In this document: piece by piece, positions 8,004 to 16,394 of the stretch
Numbering within the stretch: position 1 is the first letter of the stretch
How the letters are laid out: each line of letters opens with the position of its first letter
Assembly: GCA_023392595.1 (NCBI GenBank)
Contig: JAEVYU010000019.1
Location: forward strand, 36,569-100,568
From: Bacillota bacterium
GTDB lineage: Bacteria > Bacillota > UBA4882 > UBA8346
Direction: 5' to 3'
Length of the DNA: 64,000 nt
Notes under the pieces: generated by a model
Database searches by the model: none
Told to the model about the DNA's origin: nothing
The model's input: the letters and a program-made list of their open reading frames with translations, nothing else
Position numbers and translations under genes: made by a program

Positions 8004-9443
8004 TTAGTGAAGCGGATTTCCAGCCGGCATTCCGGCAATCATAAACCCGATGCTAATGAGTACCGCACAAAAAACAGTCATGATGATACCGATTTTCAGA
8101 AAATCTTTAAAACTGAAGTAGTTATAAGCATACGGTAAAACGAACGAAGGGCTCTCCGTAACTAAAATAAAGTGAGTTGATGCGGCAAAGCCTCCAATCA
8201 TCGCTAATGACAAAACCGGTAGTGCATTTTGCTGTGCATAAGCGATTAAAAATGGTACATTTACGGAGGCTGCTGCTGTAAAGCTTGAAAATCCAAGCGA
8301 ATCTACAGCTACCAGCAAAGTAACAGCAAAGGGCTGTAAAAATACCGGTAAGCTAGCCATAGGCTTTAAAGCTACTTCAGCCACCCAACTGGCTAATCCA
8401 CTCTGCGAAGCAGCAATTCCCAAAGAAAAACCGCCGATTACCAGTAATAAAGCGCCCCATTCCAGGTGCTTTTCTACTTCGCCCCAAGTCTTAAAAGGAC
8501 CGAAGCCCGGTAAGGCCAACAGACCTAATATAAGTAAAGAAACCAAGGAAATTGGAAGCTTGTTCCAAGCCCCGGTCAACCATAAAACCACTGCGAGTAA
8601 AAATACGATGAAAGTAACGATTTCTTGCATTGTCCAGGCACCCATATTTTTGAGTTCCTTATGAAACACATCCTTGCTCAGAGGCAACTCTTTCAATTCC
8701 GGCGGAAAAATTCTCAAAATAAGCCACCAGGCAAAAAAACCAACTACCACAAAAATGGGCGTGGCAATAGCCGTCCACTGCAGGAATGATATGCTCAATT
8801 TTGCATTTTTGGCAATAAAGCCCATGGTTACAATATTGGCGGCAACTCCTGAGGGCGTACAAATACCGCCAAGAGTCGAACCAAACATGATCGCCATCAT
8901 CAAATCCTTACCCAAATTACTGCTTCCCGGTTTAGCATCAATTGATTTTAACAAACCTACAGTAATCGGCAACATCATCGCTACAACCGCCACATCGGTG
9001 ATAAACATGGAAATAACAAATGATACCCAAAAATAAATACCTACGACCCGATTTACTTTGGTTCCGGAAAGAGATAACAGTATATAAGTGACCCGTTTCC
9101 CCAAACCGGAAATACTGAAAGCAACCGAAAGTGCCAATACCCCTATGAGGAAAGGAACAAATCCGTCCCCGAAACTTTGAGCAACCGTTTGATCAATTGG
9201 AAGTACACCGGTAAAATGCAGCATTACCGGAATCATCATCGCTGTTATTGAAATAGGGAGGGTTTCTGTAAGCCACCAAAAAACCGTTGTTGCCATGACA
9301 CCCAAAGTGCACATCGCAGTCGCTTTCATCCCGGCAGGTGCCGGTAAGAGATAAAATATTCCCAAAAGTAACAACCCCATCAGAAAAAAAACCATTTTAC
9401 GGTTGAAACTTACTTTCGTATTGCTTTGTACTACAGTCTCCAT
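8004..9443 (-). CDS. DASS/SLC13-family divalent anion:sodium symporter
   Basis: Integral membrane carrier, 479 residues with about 11-12 hydrophobic segments, expected to move di- or tricarboxylates (succinate, malate, citrate) or sulfate with sodium. Family features are the early FWWLTETLPISITAMMIPV, the AMMLPITVGLLKSI segment, the two helical hairpins with FGSTLGGICTPSG-type and VDSLGFSSFTAAASVN-type sequence, and a short C-terminus. AAGGGG lies before the ATG. The gene is 88 bases downstream of the zinc alcohol dehydrogenase and reads the same way, so both may answer to the c-di-GMP riboswitch-like leader upstream. Which anion is carried cannot be read from the sequence. Confidence 0.87.
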   Translation of the reverse strand: METVVQSNTKVSFNRKMVFFLMGLLLLGIFYLLPAPAGMKATAMCTLGVMATTVFWWLTETLPISITAMMIPVMLHFTGVLPIDQTVAQSFGDGFVPFLIGVLALSVAFSISGLGKRVTYILLSLSGTKVNRVVGIYFWVSFVISMFITDVAVVAMMLPITVGLLKSIDAKPGSSNLGKDLMMAIMFGSTLGGICTPSGVAANIVTMGFIAKNAKLSISFLQWTAIATPIFVVVGFFAWWLILRIFPPELKELPLSKDVFHKELKNMGAWTMQEIVTFIVFLLAVVLWLTGAWNKLPISLVSLLILGLLALPGFGPFKTWGEVEKHLEWGALLLVIGGFSLGIAASQSGLASWVAEVALKPMASLPVFLQPFAVTLLVAVDSLGFSSFTAAASVNVPFLIAYAQQNALPVLSLAMIGGFAASTHFILVTESPSFVLPYAYNYFSFKDFLKIGIIMTVFCAVLISIGFMIAGMPAGNPLH

Positions 9444-9531
9444 CCATTTTCCCCTTTCTTAACCGATGATAAACCAAATTTACAAAGTCGGACTGCAGAA
9501 ATTGCACCAAACATAACTTTTTAGGGATCAT

Positions 9532-10611
9532 TTATTCGATTGTAATAACTACTTTCATGGCACCGTCTCTACGATTAACAAAATAATCAAGTCCTTTATG
9601 AAATTCCTCCAGTGGGAAAGTGTGCGTTAATATCGGCTTGGTATCAATTCTCCCTTGAGACATTAAAGATAGTGCCCGCTTGCAATTATTCCTGCCCTCC
9701 CCCCTGACGGTATACAGACTTATTCCATTAAAAACAATATGCTCCAGGTCTGCGGTAACCGGTTCTTTATAAAAGGCAATTAGACAAACGGAACTGCCTT
9801 TTTTCGTTGACTTAATCGCCAGGTCAAAAGATGCATTATTTCCGGCACATTCAAAAACTGATTCGCAACCTCTCCCAGCGGTAATTTCCATGACCTTTGC
9901 CAATGGATCGGCCTCATTTTGAATATTGATGGTGTGAGTGGCTCCAAGCTTCCGACCAATCTCAAGTCGGTCTTCCCGGGTGCCTGCCAAGATAATCTTT
10001 TCTGCCCCAAGAGCCTTCGCACCTTGAACCACGGACAGTCCAATCGGTCCGGGACCTATCACCAATAAAGAATCTCCTGCGATATATCCGCCCACCATAT
10101 CGATGGCATAAAGAGCACAACCTAAAGTAGTTACATATGTAGCTTCCACAAAAGATAAATTATCCGGAATCTTATAGATAGAATTGATATGATGAACTGC
10201 ATATTGGGCAAATCCACCATCCACAGTCATTCCTGATGCACGGTGAGTTTTATCGATCCGTCCATAATTTAAACACGATGTGTATTTTCCAGCTATACAG
10301 TTTTCACAACGGCCACAGCCCTTATGAGCTTCAATTGCTACGCGATCTCCAATTTTGAATTCATCAACCGTATCACCTAAAGCTACAATCGTACCGGCCC
10401 ACTCATGTCCGAAAGTAAATTCCCCGTAGGCCGGCATCCTTGGTATACCCTTATGAATAATTTTAACATCGGTACCGCAAATCCCGCACGCAGCGACCTT
10501 AATTAATACCTCACCGGGTCCAGGCTTTGGAACAGGTTTTTCCACCATCCGTACATCATCGGGTGCAAAAAGTACTAAAGCTTTCATTTTATCCGGGAGC
10601 TGTTGATTCAT
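9532..10611 (-). CDS. Zinc-dependent alcohol dehydrogenase, MDR family (polyol/threonine dehydrogenase-like)
   Basis: Medium-chain NAD(P)-dependent dehydrogenase, 359 residues. Catalytic zinc ligands lie in AACGICGTDVKI and TFGHEWAGTIV; the structural zinc cysteines are in GCGRCENCIAGKYTSC. The Rossmann nucleotide site is LVIGPGPIGLSVVQGAKALG. These features match sorbitol, threonine and related polyol dehydrogenases; the exact substrate is not determined. The ATG at 10611 has GGAGG eleven bases upstream, whereas the more family-like MKALVLF at residue 9 has no ribosome site. A GEMM-I-type riboswitch lies about 125 bases upstream of the start, which makes second-messenger control likely. It is followed by the DASS symporter gene. 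Confidence 0.9.
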   Translation of the reverse strand: MNQQLPDKMKALVLFAPDDVRMVEKPVPKPGPGEVLIKVAACGICGTDVKIIHKGIPRMPAYGEFTFGHEWAGTIVALGDTVDEFKIGDRVAIEAHKGCGRCENCIAGKYTSCLNYGRIDKTHRASGMTVDGGFAQYAVHHINSIYKIPDNLSFVEATYVTTLGCALYAIDMVGGYIAGDSLLVIGPGPIGLSVVQGAKALGAEKIILAGTREDRLEIGRKLGATHTINIQNEADPLAKVMEITAGRGCESVFECAGNNASFDLAIKSTKKGSSVCLIAFYKEPVTADLEHIVFNGISLYTVRGEGRNNCKRALSLMSQGRIDTKPILTHTFPLEEFHKGLDYFVNRRDGAMKVVITIE

Positions 10612-10715
10612 TCTTCAAGCATCCTCCTTCGTTTTTGGTTTTTCTTTAAAATCAATATAAAGTTTTCTAATTTGATAAAATTAATTATCTAATTAAAAAA
10701 TCTTTAAAAACCAAT

Positions 10716-10814
10716 AAAAAAATCAACTGATTTTTCGGTAACCTGGCTGCCATGACTAAAGATACATCGTTTTAGTTTTAGACCCACGGCTTTGCGTCTT
10801 CGGCTTTTACCGAA
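10716..10814 (-). promoter_or_regulatory. GEMM-I (cyclic-di-GMP-I) riboswitch-like leader
   Basis: Read on the minus strand, the leader carries the GEMM hallmarks in order: ACGCAAAGCC, GGGTCTAA, then ATGGCAGCCAGGTTACC. The closing helix is TTCGGTAA (10814-10807) with TTACCGAA (10741-10734). The aptamer therefore spans about 81 bases and sits upstream of the alcohol dehydrogenase. The hairpin that normally carries the GNRA tetraloop, before ACGCAAAGCC, is reduced to almost nothing (AAAGCCGAAGACGC), and TTCGG can pair with CCGAA there instead of forming the closing helix. Immediately after the aptamer, AAAAATC-AGTT-GATTTTT plus a T-run (10735-10716) could act as a weak terminator. Ligand assignment is from family knowledge. 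Confidence 0.8.
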
Positions 10815-11138
10815 TTTGCTATTATCATCATTAGTTGATTATTTTAAATTATCCATTATATTATAAACCCATTTTTAAAAAATAACAATTTCCAAACATT
10901 AATATTAAAAAATTATTTGTATAGGACGGTCTATTAAAATTATTTCTTTCTATAGTTACTAGAATAACTAAAATAAATATTCGAAATTAGAATCATTAGG
11001 GAAATAAGACAGATCATTCAATCCAAAAATTAATTTATTAATGTTTTGTATTTATTGCTCCTTTTCTATTGGGCAATGAAGGGTTTATTCACATTTTGGC
11101 GAATGTATGGATAACTTTTAAGAAAGGTATTTAAGGTA
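10815..11138. other. AT-rich divergent promoter region
   Basis: This stretch lies between the riboswitch and the HAD phosphatase gene on the opposite strand. It should hold both divergent promoters. A short inverted repeat, TAGTTA (10953-10958) and TAACTA (10965-10970), is the only symmetry I see; it is too short to assign. No open frame of note. Confidence 0.4.
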
Positions 11139-11870
11139 ATGGCATTATCGGCAATTTTATGGGATTATGACGGAACGCTGGTCGATAGCACTAAAAAAAA
11201 TATGGCTGTTACGGTTGAAATTTTACAAAACTTTATTCCCGATATTCAACAACATCTGCCTTTAGTTTTAACCGATGTTGAAGAATACCGTAGGGCCAAT
11301 CACAAGTTCAAGGACTGGCAGGAAATGTACCGTGAGTGTTATAACTTATCTGAAAGCCAAATCGATAAAGCCGGTGATTTATGGAGTACCTTCCAGTTAA
11401 AAAACCGATTAACACCCGAACTTTTTCCCGGTCTCGGTGAGCTTTTCAAACTAGTTAGAGATGTTAAACAGGGGATTTGTTCCAGAAATTGTGCCATTTC
11501 GATACGAAAAACACTGAAGAAGTTGGGAATATCGCCTTATTTCGAAGCAATCGTCGGATATGAAGAAGTGCCATGGACAGAGCAAAAGCCAAACCCGGCC
11601 GGGTTCATCAAATGCCTGAACATGTTGAATGTCGGCTTGAACAATACAACTGTTTTTTATATTGGTGATCATCAGGAAGATGTGGCGTTTGGCAAAAACG
11701 CCGAGGCTGTGTTGAACCATAGAGGCCACCAAGTTGAAGTAAAATGTATTGCTGTTAATTACAGCGGTTCAAAACCTTCCGATTGGATTTTAAAACCGGA
11801 TTTTGTGGCTTCCTCCCCGGAGGACATTCACTCAATCATCAATGGTTTCAGACATCCATCCGATTATTGA
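11139..11870 (+). CDS. HAD-superfamily phosphatase
   Basis: Haloacid dehalogenase-type hydrolase, 243 residues, resembling phosphoglycolate phosphatase or beta-phosphoglucomutase-like members. Motif I is LWDYDGTLVDST with the nucleophile and acid/base aspartates at residues 9 and 11. Motif II/III residues are less standard: CSRNCAISIRKTLKKLG carries the threonine/serine and lysine region, and FYIGDHQEDVAFGKNA is motif IV. A helical cap occupies residues 15-90. It lies alone on the plus strand between the dehydrogenase and the glycyl radical enzyme and may dephosphorylate a sugar phosphate of that pathway (inference). AAAGG lies a little far (about 12 bases) from the ATG. Confidence 0.85.
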   Translation: MALSAILWDYDGTLVDSTKKNMAVTVEILQNFIPDIQQHLPLVLTDVEEYRRANHKFKDWQEMYRECYNLSESQIDKAGDLWSTFQLKNRLTPELFPGLGELFKLVRDVKQGICSRNCAISIRKTLKKLGISPYFEAIVGYEEVPWTEQKPNPAGFIKCLNMLNVGLNNTTVFYIGDHQEDVAFGKNAEAVLNHRGHQVEVKCIAVNYSGSKPSDWILKPDFVASSPEDIHSIINGFRHPSDY

Positions 11871-12123
11871 GTCCACCGAATCGTTTATCCCGGAGCTGTT
11901 TTCCCCGCTTGCCGTTACCCAAAACACTGTCCCGTTAACGAATACCCGACTGATTTTGTAGTGAGCAAATTTACGATAATCTCTTGATTAAAGAACTTAA
12001 CTATGATGTCACGTATTTATAACCTTCAGGTTTAACAATCCCGAGTATGATAAGAATAAAAAAAGTCACCCGGCACCTAGTAAATTGCGCTCTATGATGA
12101 CTCTCGTTATTCATAATGGAGCT

Positions 12124-14307
12124 TTAACTTTTAATAATTCGATCAACTACCAATTGGCGAAATTCGGGAGAAAGCATCGAGAAATAAGCTGTAAACCCTG
12201 TAACCCGTACAACCAGGTCCGGATATTTGGAAGGATCCTTATGGGCTTCAAGGATCTTTTCCTGATCGAGAATATTGATATTCAATAATGTTGCGCCAAT
12301 TTCAAACACCGTCCGGATGAAATCGGCGATTTTCTCGATGGATACTTGATCACTCCCCAGGCTGGGATCTAGTTCCAATTGAATCGGCGCAGTATTGCCA
12401 TAACCTGGCTGGATTGCGGCTACAATATTGGCTAAAGCGGTTACGGCGCCATCTTTGCGGAACCCGGGTAGAGGATTGGCGCCATGGTTCACCGGCTGTC
12501 CGGATCTCCGTCCGTTGGGAGTCGCTCCGACCGTTTTGCCGAAGTCAATCGTATTGGCCCATGAAAACCATCCGGGGATAAAGACATGCTCGGCATAATG
12601 TTGATTTTGTTCTCGAACCAAGCTTGTAAACAGCCGGGAGATTTTGACACCCCATTCATCGCCCAGCGAAGCACCCTGGCCGTATTTTTCAGAATTTTTC
12701 ATCATTTCCCGGATATATTCTCCTTCGACTCCGGTATAATCGGTCCGGAGCTGGCTGGTAATCTGATCCCAAGTAATTTTTCCTTCCTTTTCGATGCGCT
12801 GTTCGAGTGCGGCAAATGAGTCGGCCACTACCGCTATGCCGGAGCCATCAATGGCCAAATTATAATATTGAGCGCCGCCATTGGAAATATCCAGGCCTTT
12901 TTGGACCGGTCCATGGGAAAGCAGATTTAAAATCAGTTCCGGTTCATTATAGACTTGATATTTTAAGTGAAACTCAATTCCGGCTGCTGTTACTTCAACC
13001 GCTTTGCGGAGATGGGCTTCAAAACGGTCCCATAGTAAAGCTACATTGGGATTTTTACATGTTTCCATCATTTCAAAAAAAGCCGTCTCGAAAACCTTGG
13101 CTGTGTTTATTTTTACCAAATCATTCATAGTATACTCCAGGCCGGGCAAGGACATCCAGTTGCAACCAACTGCAATACGCTGCCGGGCCAATTCGGCTGG
13201 AAACCCGCTTCGGGTGAATCCATCCACCAAAGCCTTATCCCCGGAATATCTCGGCCAACCGTTTTTATTGGTGAATAGATAGGAGACCGACTTCAAGAAA
13301 AACTCCGGATCAAGTCCTTCATGGACCCGGATTGTCAAATTACATGAGGTATTAATCAGGTCGGCGGCCTCCAAAATCAGATAAGAAACATGACTGGTCA
13401 TATCATGCCCGTCACGATCCGGTCCTCCCAACTGATAATAATGGGTTTCATTCAAAAGCAAACAGGCAATATAGAAACGGGCTTCATCTTCATCAATTAA
13501 TCCCGCAGAAATATCCGTTGTATAATAAGGCCGCAGCAACTCGTCCAACTGACAGCCCGCTCCATCTCGATTATAGGTTCGGGTCGCCATATTAAACCAG
13601 CAAATCCATTGGCAAGCTTCCCGTAAAGTCCGGGGTGGTTTATCGATGACCCAGGCGTTGGTTTCATACATATCATGAAGGTTCTTTTTCAACTGGGAAT
13701 TCTGTTCGAGCTTTTCCAATTCGGCAATGAAATCATTGGTGCGGCGAATCCAGATCTGAATCGCCCGGATTACTTTTTCCTCGGCTTCATAAAACTCATA
13801 CTTTTCCTGCCCATGGACAGCTTTATAATGGTTGAGCTTCTCAAGCAATCCTCCCCAGCCGAGTTCCAAACCAATCTTGTAATCCGGCGCGAAATGAGCG
13901 TCAAAACCTATACCGCAGATGATGTTATATTTTTCAAACAACGGCTTCAGATGAGAATAATCGTATTCCGGGGGCCAGATTGGACCCTTCATCCGCGAGA
14001 GAAAAAACATCCATTTTCCCGAGAAGGCATCCAAGGGATCGACATAGATCGGGTGTTTACTCATAAGGTCATAAAAATTCTCAGCCCAGCCTTGATAACC
14101 GTAAAAAGAGCCGTCCGGATGGTTGGGGATAATCTTCCATTCAAAACTTTCCGGCGGAACGATTCTGCCATAATCATCCTCATTGAGTCCGCCTTCACTT
14201 AAGACCTTTTGATTGGTCTGTTCGATTTTCCGTTTTCGGAGTATGGCAATTCTTTCTTTGAAAGATAATTTTTTAGCGGCAGGTATCTTGTTGATAAATT
14301 CATTCAT
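12124..14307 (-). CDS. Glycyl radical enzyme of unassigned function
   Basis: Pyruvate formate-lyase-superfamily enzyme, about 727 residues from the ATG at 14307, which has GAGGG eight bases upstream; longer starts (TTG 14343, ATG 14325) are possible. The glycyl radical loop RVTGFTAYF near the C-terminus has its Gly at about residue 704. The thiyl cysteine is in AVGCNWMSLPG at about residue 382. Diol dehydratase, choline lyase, hydroxyproline dehydratase and arylacetate decarboxylase members have Gly-Cys-x-Glu here, and pyruvate formate-lyase has Cys-Cys; this protein has neither. The cognate activase is directly upstream, and a sugar-type ABC importer and ROK regulator precede it. The substrate is probably imported and polyol- or sugar-like (inference). 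Oxygen sensitive by mechanism. Confidence 0.9.
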   Translation of the reverse strand: MNEFINKIPAAKKLSFKERIAILRKRKIEQTNQKVLSEGGLNEDDYGRIVPPESFEWKIIPNHPDGSFYGYQGWAENFYDLMSKHPIYVDPLDAFSGKWMFFLSRMKGPIWPPEYDYSHLKPLFEKYNIICGIGFDAHFAPDYKIGLELGWGGLLEKLNHYKAVHGQEKYEFYEAEEKVIRAIQIWIRRTNDFIAELEKLEQNSQLKKNLHDMYETNAWVIDKPPRTLREACQWICWFNMATRTYNRDGAGCQLDELLRPYYTTDISAGLIDEDEARFYIACLLLNETHYYQLGGPDRDGHDMTSHVSYLILEAADLINTSCNLTIRVHEGLDPEFFLKSVSYLFTNKNGWPRYSGDKALVDGFTRSGFPAELARQRIAVGCNWMSLPGLEYTMNDLVKINTAKVFETAFFEMMETCKNPNVALLWDRFEAHLRKAVEVTAAGIEFHLKYQVYNEPELILNLLSHGPVQKGLDISNGGAQYYNLAIDGSGIAVVADSFAALEQRIEKEGKITWDQITSQLRTDYTGVEGEYIREMMKNSEKYGQGASLGDEWGVKISRLFTSLVREQNQHYAEHVFIPGWFSWANTIDFGKTVGATPNGRRSGQPVNHGANPLPGFRKDGAVTALANIVAAIQPGYGNTAPIQLELDPSLGSDQVSIEKIADFIRTVFEIGATLLNINILDQEKILEAHKDPSKYPDLVVRVTGFTAYFSMLSPEFRQLVVDRIIKS

Positions 14308-14347
14308 GATCAATTCCCTCATCATCCTCACACCTTTTGGCAAAAGA

Positions 14348-15247
14348 TTAACCGATTTTAACAGCTACACCCAACCCGCGAACCGTGTTTGCTAAACGCT
14401 CCATTATCTGATCCGGAATCAAAAGCGCCTCCTTAAACGGGTTCGCCTTTCCAAGTGCTTGATATTTCGTATCGCCTAGCGGATTAAACTTCAGTAACTC
14501 GTAATATTGCAAATTTGGTATTTGAGAAATGAACACACCGATTTTCCCGATAACTTCCTCGGAATCATTGACTCCGGGAATCACAGGCGTCCGGATAATC
14601 AGCGGGATCTCAACCCGGGATAGTTTTTGGAGGTTTTCCAGAACAAAACCGTTTCCGGCTCCAGTCCAATTGCGATGCTCGTTGTCATCCATATGCTTAA
14701 TGTCCAGCATGAAAAGATCAAGTACCGGCAACAGTGATTGAATATTCTCCCAGGAAGAAGCCAGATTCGTTTCAACGGCCGTAAGGATATTTTCCTCCCG
14801 GCACAATCTCAATACCTCATAAGTAAAATCCCTTTGAACCATGGCTTCACCGCCGGAAATCGTCACCCCGCCGCCAGATTCCCGGTAATATGTTTTATCC
14901 AACAAAATTTGCTTCAAAACATCTTCCGCCGTCACCTCTTGTCCGGCCATTACGGAAGCCCCGGGATAGCATACCTCCGCGCATTTTCCGCAATGATTGC
15001 AAACGTCGCGTAAAAAAAGATGTTGATGATTAACGCTTGTCTGAGCTCCTGTAGGGCACACCGAGACGCAATGAAGACAGCCAATACATTTTCTTTCATA
15101 AAACAGGAGTTCTGGTTTGATATTTATGGTTTCAGGGTTATGGCACCAAGCACAGGATAGATTACATCCTTTTAAAAAAACGGTAGTCCGGATCCCTGGC
15201 CCGTCATGGAGTGAAAACCTTTGAATGTCCGTTATTAATCCTTTCAC
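14348..15247 (-). CDS. Glycyl radical enzyme activase (radical SAM)
   Basis: Radical S-adenosylmethionine enzyme that installs the glycyl radical on the downstream enzyme, about 299 residues. The SAM cluster cysteines are in FLKGCNLSCAWCHNPE (C-x3-C-x2-C). An inserted ferredoxin-like domain carries two more 4Fe-4S motifs, CIGCLHCVSVC and CNHCGKCAEVC, as in activases of diol dehydratase and choline lyase type rather than the short pyruvate formate-lyase activase. GGGVTISGGEAMVQ is the SAM-binding stretch. I prefer the GTG at 15247 (MKGLITDIQRFSLHDGPGIRT) because GAGG precedes it; the ATG at 15268 lacks a ribosome site. It ends 40 bases before the preferred start of the glycyl radical enzyme. 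Confidence 0.92.
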   Translation of the reverse strand: MKGLITDIQRFSLHDGPGIRTTVFLKGCNLSCAWCHNPETINIKPELLFYERKCIGCLHCVSVCPTGAQTSVNHQHLFLRDVCNHCGKCAEVCYPGASVMAGQEVTAEDVLKQILLDKTYYRESGGGVTISGGEAMVQRDFTYEVLRLCREENILTAVETNLASSWENIQSLLPVLDLFMLDIKHMDDNEHRNWTGAGNGFVLENLQKLSRVEIPLIIRTPVIPGVNDSEEVIGKIGVFISQIPNLQYYELLKFNPLGDTKYQALGKANPFKEALLIPDQIMERLANTVRGLGVAVKIG

Positions 15248-15361
15248 AAGGAAAACCTCGCGTTCCATTATAATTTGAACTGCATAGCCTGACCGGCCAA
15301 CAAAACAAATGCCTCCCCTTAAGCCCCCTTTCCGGTTCGGAACAAACTCGTCTCGATAAGA

Positions 15362-15398
15362 GGGAAGAGGTTATCTCTTACCCTTATAACCTCTTCCC
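15362..15398 (-). terminator. Strong intercistronic hairpin between binding protein and activase
   Basis: GGGAAGAGGTTAT (15362-15374) and ATAACCTCTTCCC (15386-15398) form a perfect 13-bp stem with an 11-base loop, just beyond the stop of the sugar-binding protein. No U-run follows on the minus strand, so it more likely attenuates readthrough or protects the upstream mRNA than fully terminates. This would raise binding-protein over enzyme output. Confidence 0.65.
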
Positions 15399-15414
15399 GT
15401 TCACAACTCACCGC

Positions 15415-16368
15415 TTACTTCAAAAATTCTTTGGCATTCTTGATATCTGCGACTTTTAACGGTGAAAATACTTTAGCCGGGACTTTCTTGCCATCAATTA
15501 AAGGAATGATGTATTGAGTGACTGCGGCTCGGCCGTGACCATTGGGCATAAAAGCAGTTGTGGCTTTGAAAGGGCTTTTAGGGTCCAATAAACCTTGAAA
15601 ACTGGCTTCACCAATACCGCCCTGGCCAAAACAGGCAACTTTTTCTGAAAAACCGCGGGCTTCCACTGCCGAAGCGGCTCCTAAGGTAATGTCGTCGTTA
15701 ATCCCAAACATAATATTTACATCGGGATGAGCCGTTAAAATATCGGCCATGACATTGGCGCCTTTTTCCCGCAACCCTTCGGCATCCATAATCGGTAAAT
15801 AATTGGCACCTGGTATAACTTTGCTAAAGGCGGATTTGAATCCGCTGATTCTTTGATCAACTTGGGCCGCAACTGCAGCGTGAGTCAGGATGGCAACAAC
15901 GGCCTTCTTGCCGCTAAATTTATTATTGAAATACTTGCCGGCATATTCCCCCATTAATTCACCAGCTTTGACTTCATCATGGGTCAAAAAGTAAGAACCT
16001 TCAACATATACGTCTGATGAAATCACCGGGACCTTTTTCTTTTTGGCTGCTTCGATAATGGCGCCGCCAATTTTCGGATCCGGGGTACTGACCATTAATA
16101 CTTTCACACCGCGGCCGATTAAACTCAGGGCATTTTGCAAACATGTTTGGCCATCGTTATTGCTGTCTGCTACCTCGAGACGGATCGGGCGGCCGCTTTC
16201 CTTGATTGCCTGTTTCATTCCTTCAATCTGGTTGCCCCAATATTCATCAACCATTCTCATTACGGCGTAACCAACCATAACCTGTTTCGGAGCCGCAAAA
16301 GTTACCGAAACCATCATCATTACGACGACCAAACCAAAGATTGCTTTCATCACAAGCTTGTTTTTCAT
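15415..16368 (-). CDS. Sugar ABC transporter substrate-binding protein (RbsB-like)
   Basis: Type I periplasmic sugar-binding protein, 317 residues from the ATG at 16368, chosen because GGAGG lies eight bases upstream and the signal peptide starts there (MKNKLVMKAIFGLVVVMMMV, cleaved near TFA-APK). No lipobox cysteine. The mature protein opens QVMVGYAVMRMVDEYWGNQ, and later has NNDGQTCLQNALSLIGRGV and FGINDDITLGAASAVEARG, the hinge and ligand-contact regions of the ribose/galactose binding class. It is the last of three importer genes in the order permease, ATPase, binding protein, the reverse of the common order. The ligand is unknown but is likely the substrate or precursor for the glycyl radical enzyme downstream. 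Confidence 0.9.
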   Translation of the reverse strand: MKNKLVMKAIFGLVVVMMMVSVTFAAPKQVMVGYAVMRMVDEYWGNQIEGMKQAIKESGRPIRLEVADSNNDGQTCLQNALSLIGRGVKVLMVSTPDPKIGGAIIEAAKKKKVPVISSDVYVEGSYFLTHDEVKAGELMGEYAGKYFNNKFSGKKAVVAILTHAAVAAQVDQRISGFKSAFSKVIPGANYLPIMDAEGLREKGANVMADILTAHPDVNIMFGINDDITLGAASAVEARGFSEKVACFGQGGIGEASFQGLLDPKSPFKATTAFMPNGHGRAAVTQYIIPLIDGKKVPAKVFSPLKVADIKNAKEFLK

Positions 16369-16394
16369 TACAAATTCCTCCACTTTTTTAAAAT

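Noticed and set aside
12124..14307. Assignment of the glycyl radical enzyme as pyruvate formate-lyase or choline trimethylamine-lyase
   Set aside because: It lacks the Cys-Cys pair of the former and the Gly-Cys-Val-Glu of the latter.
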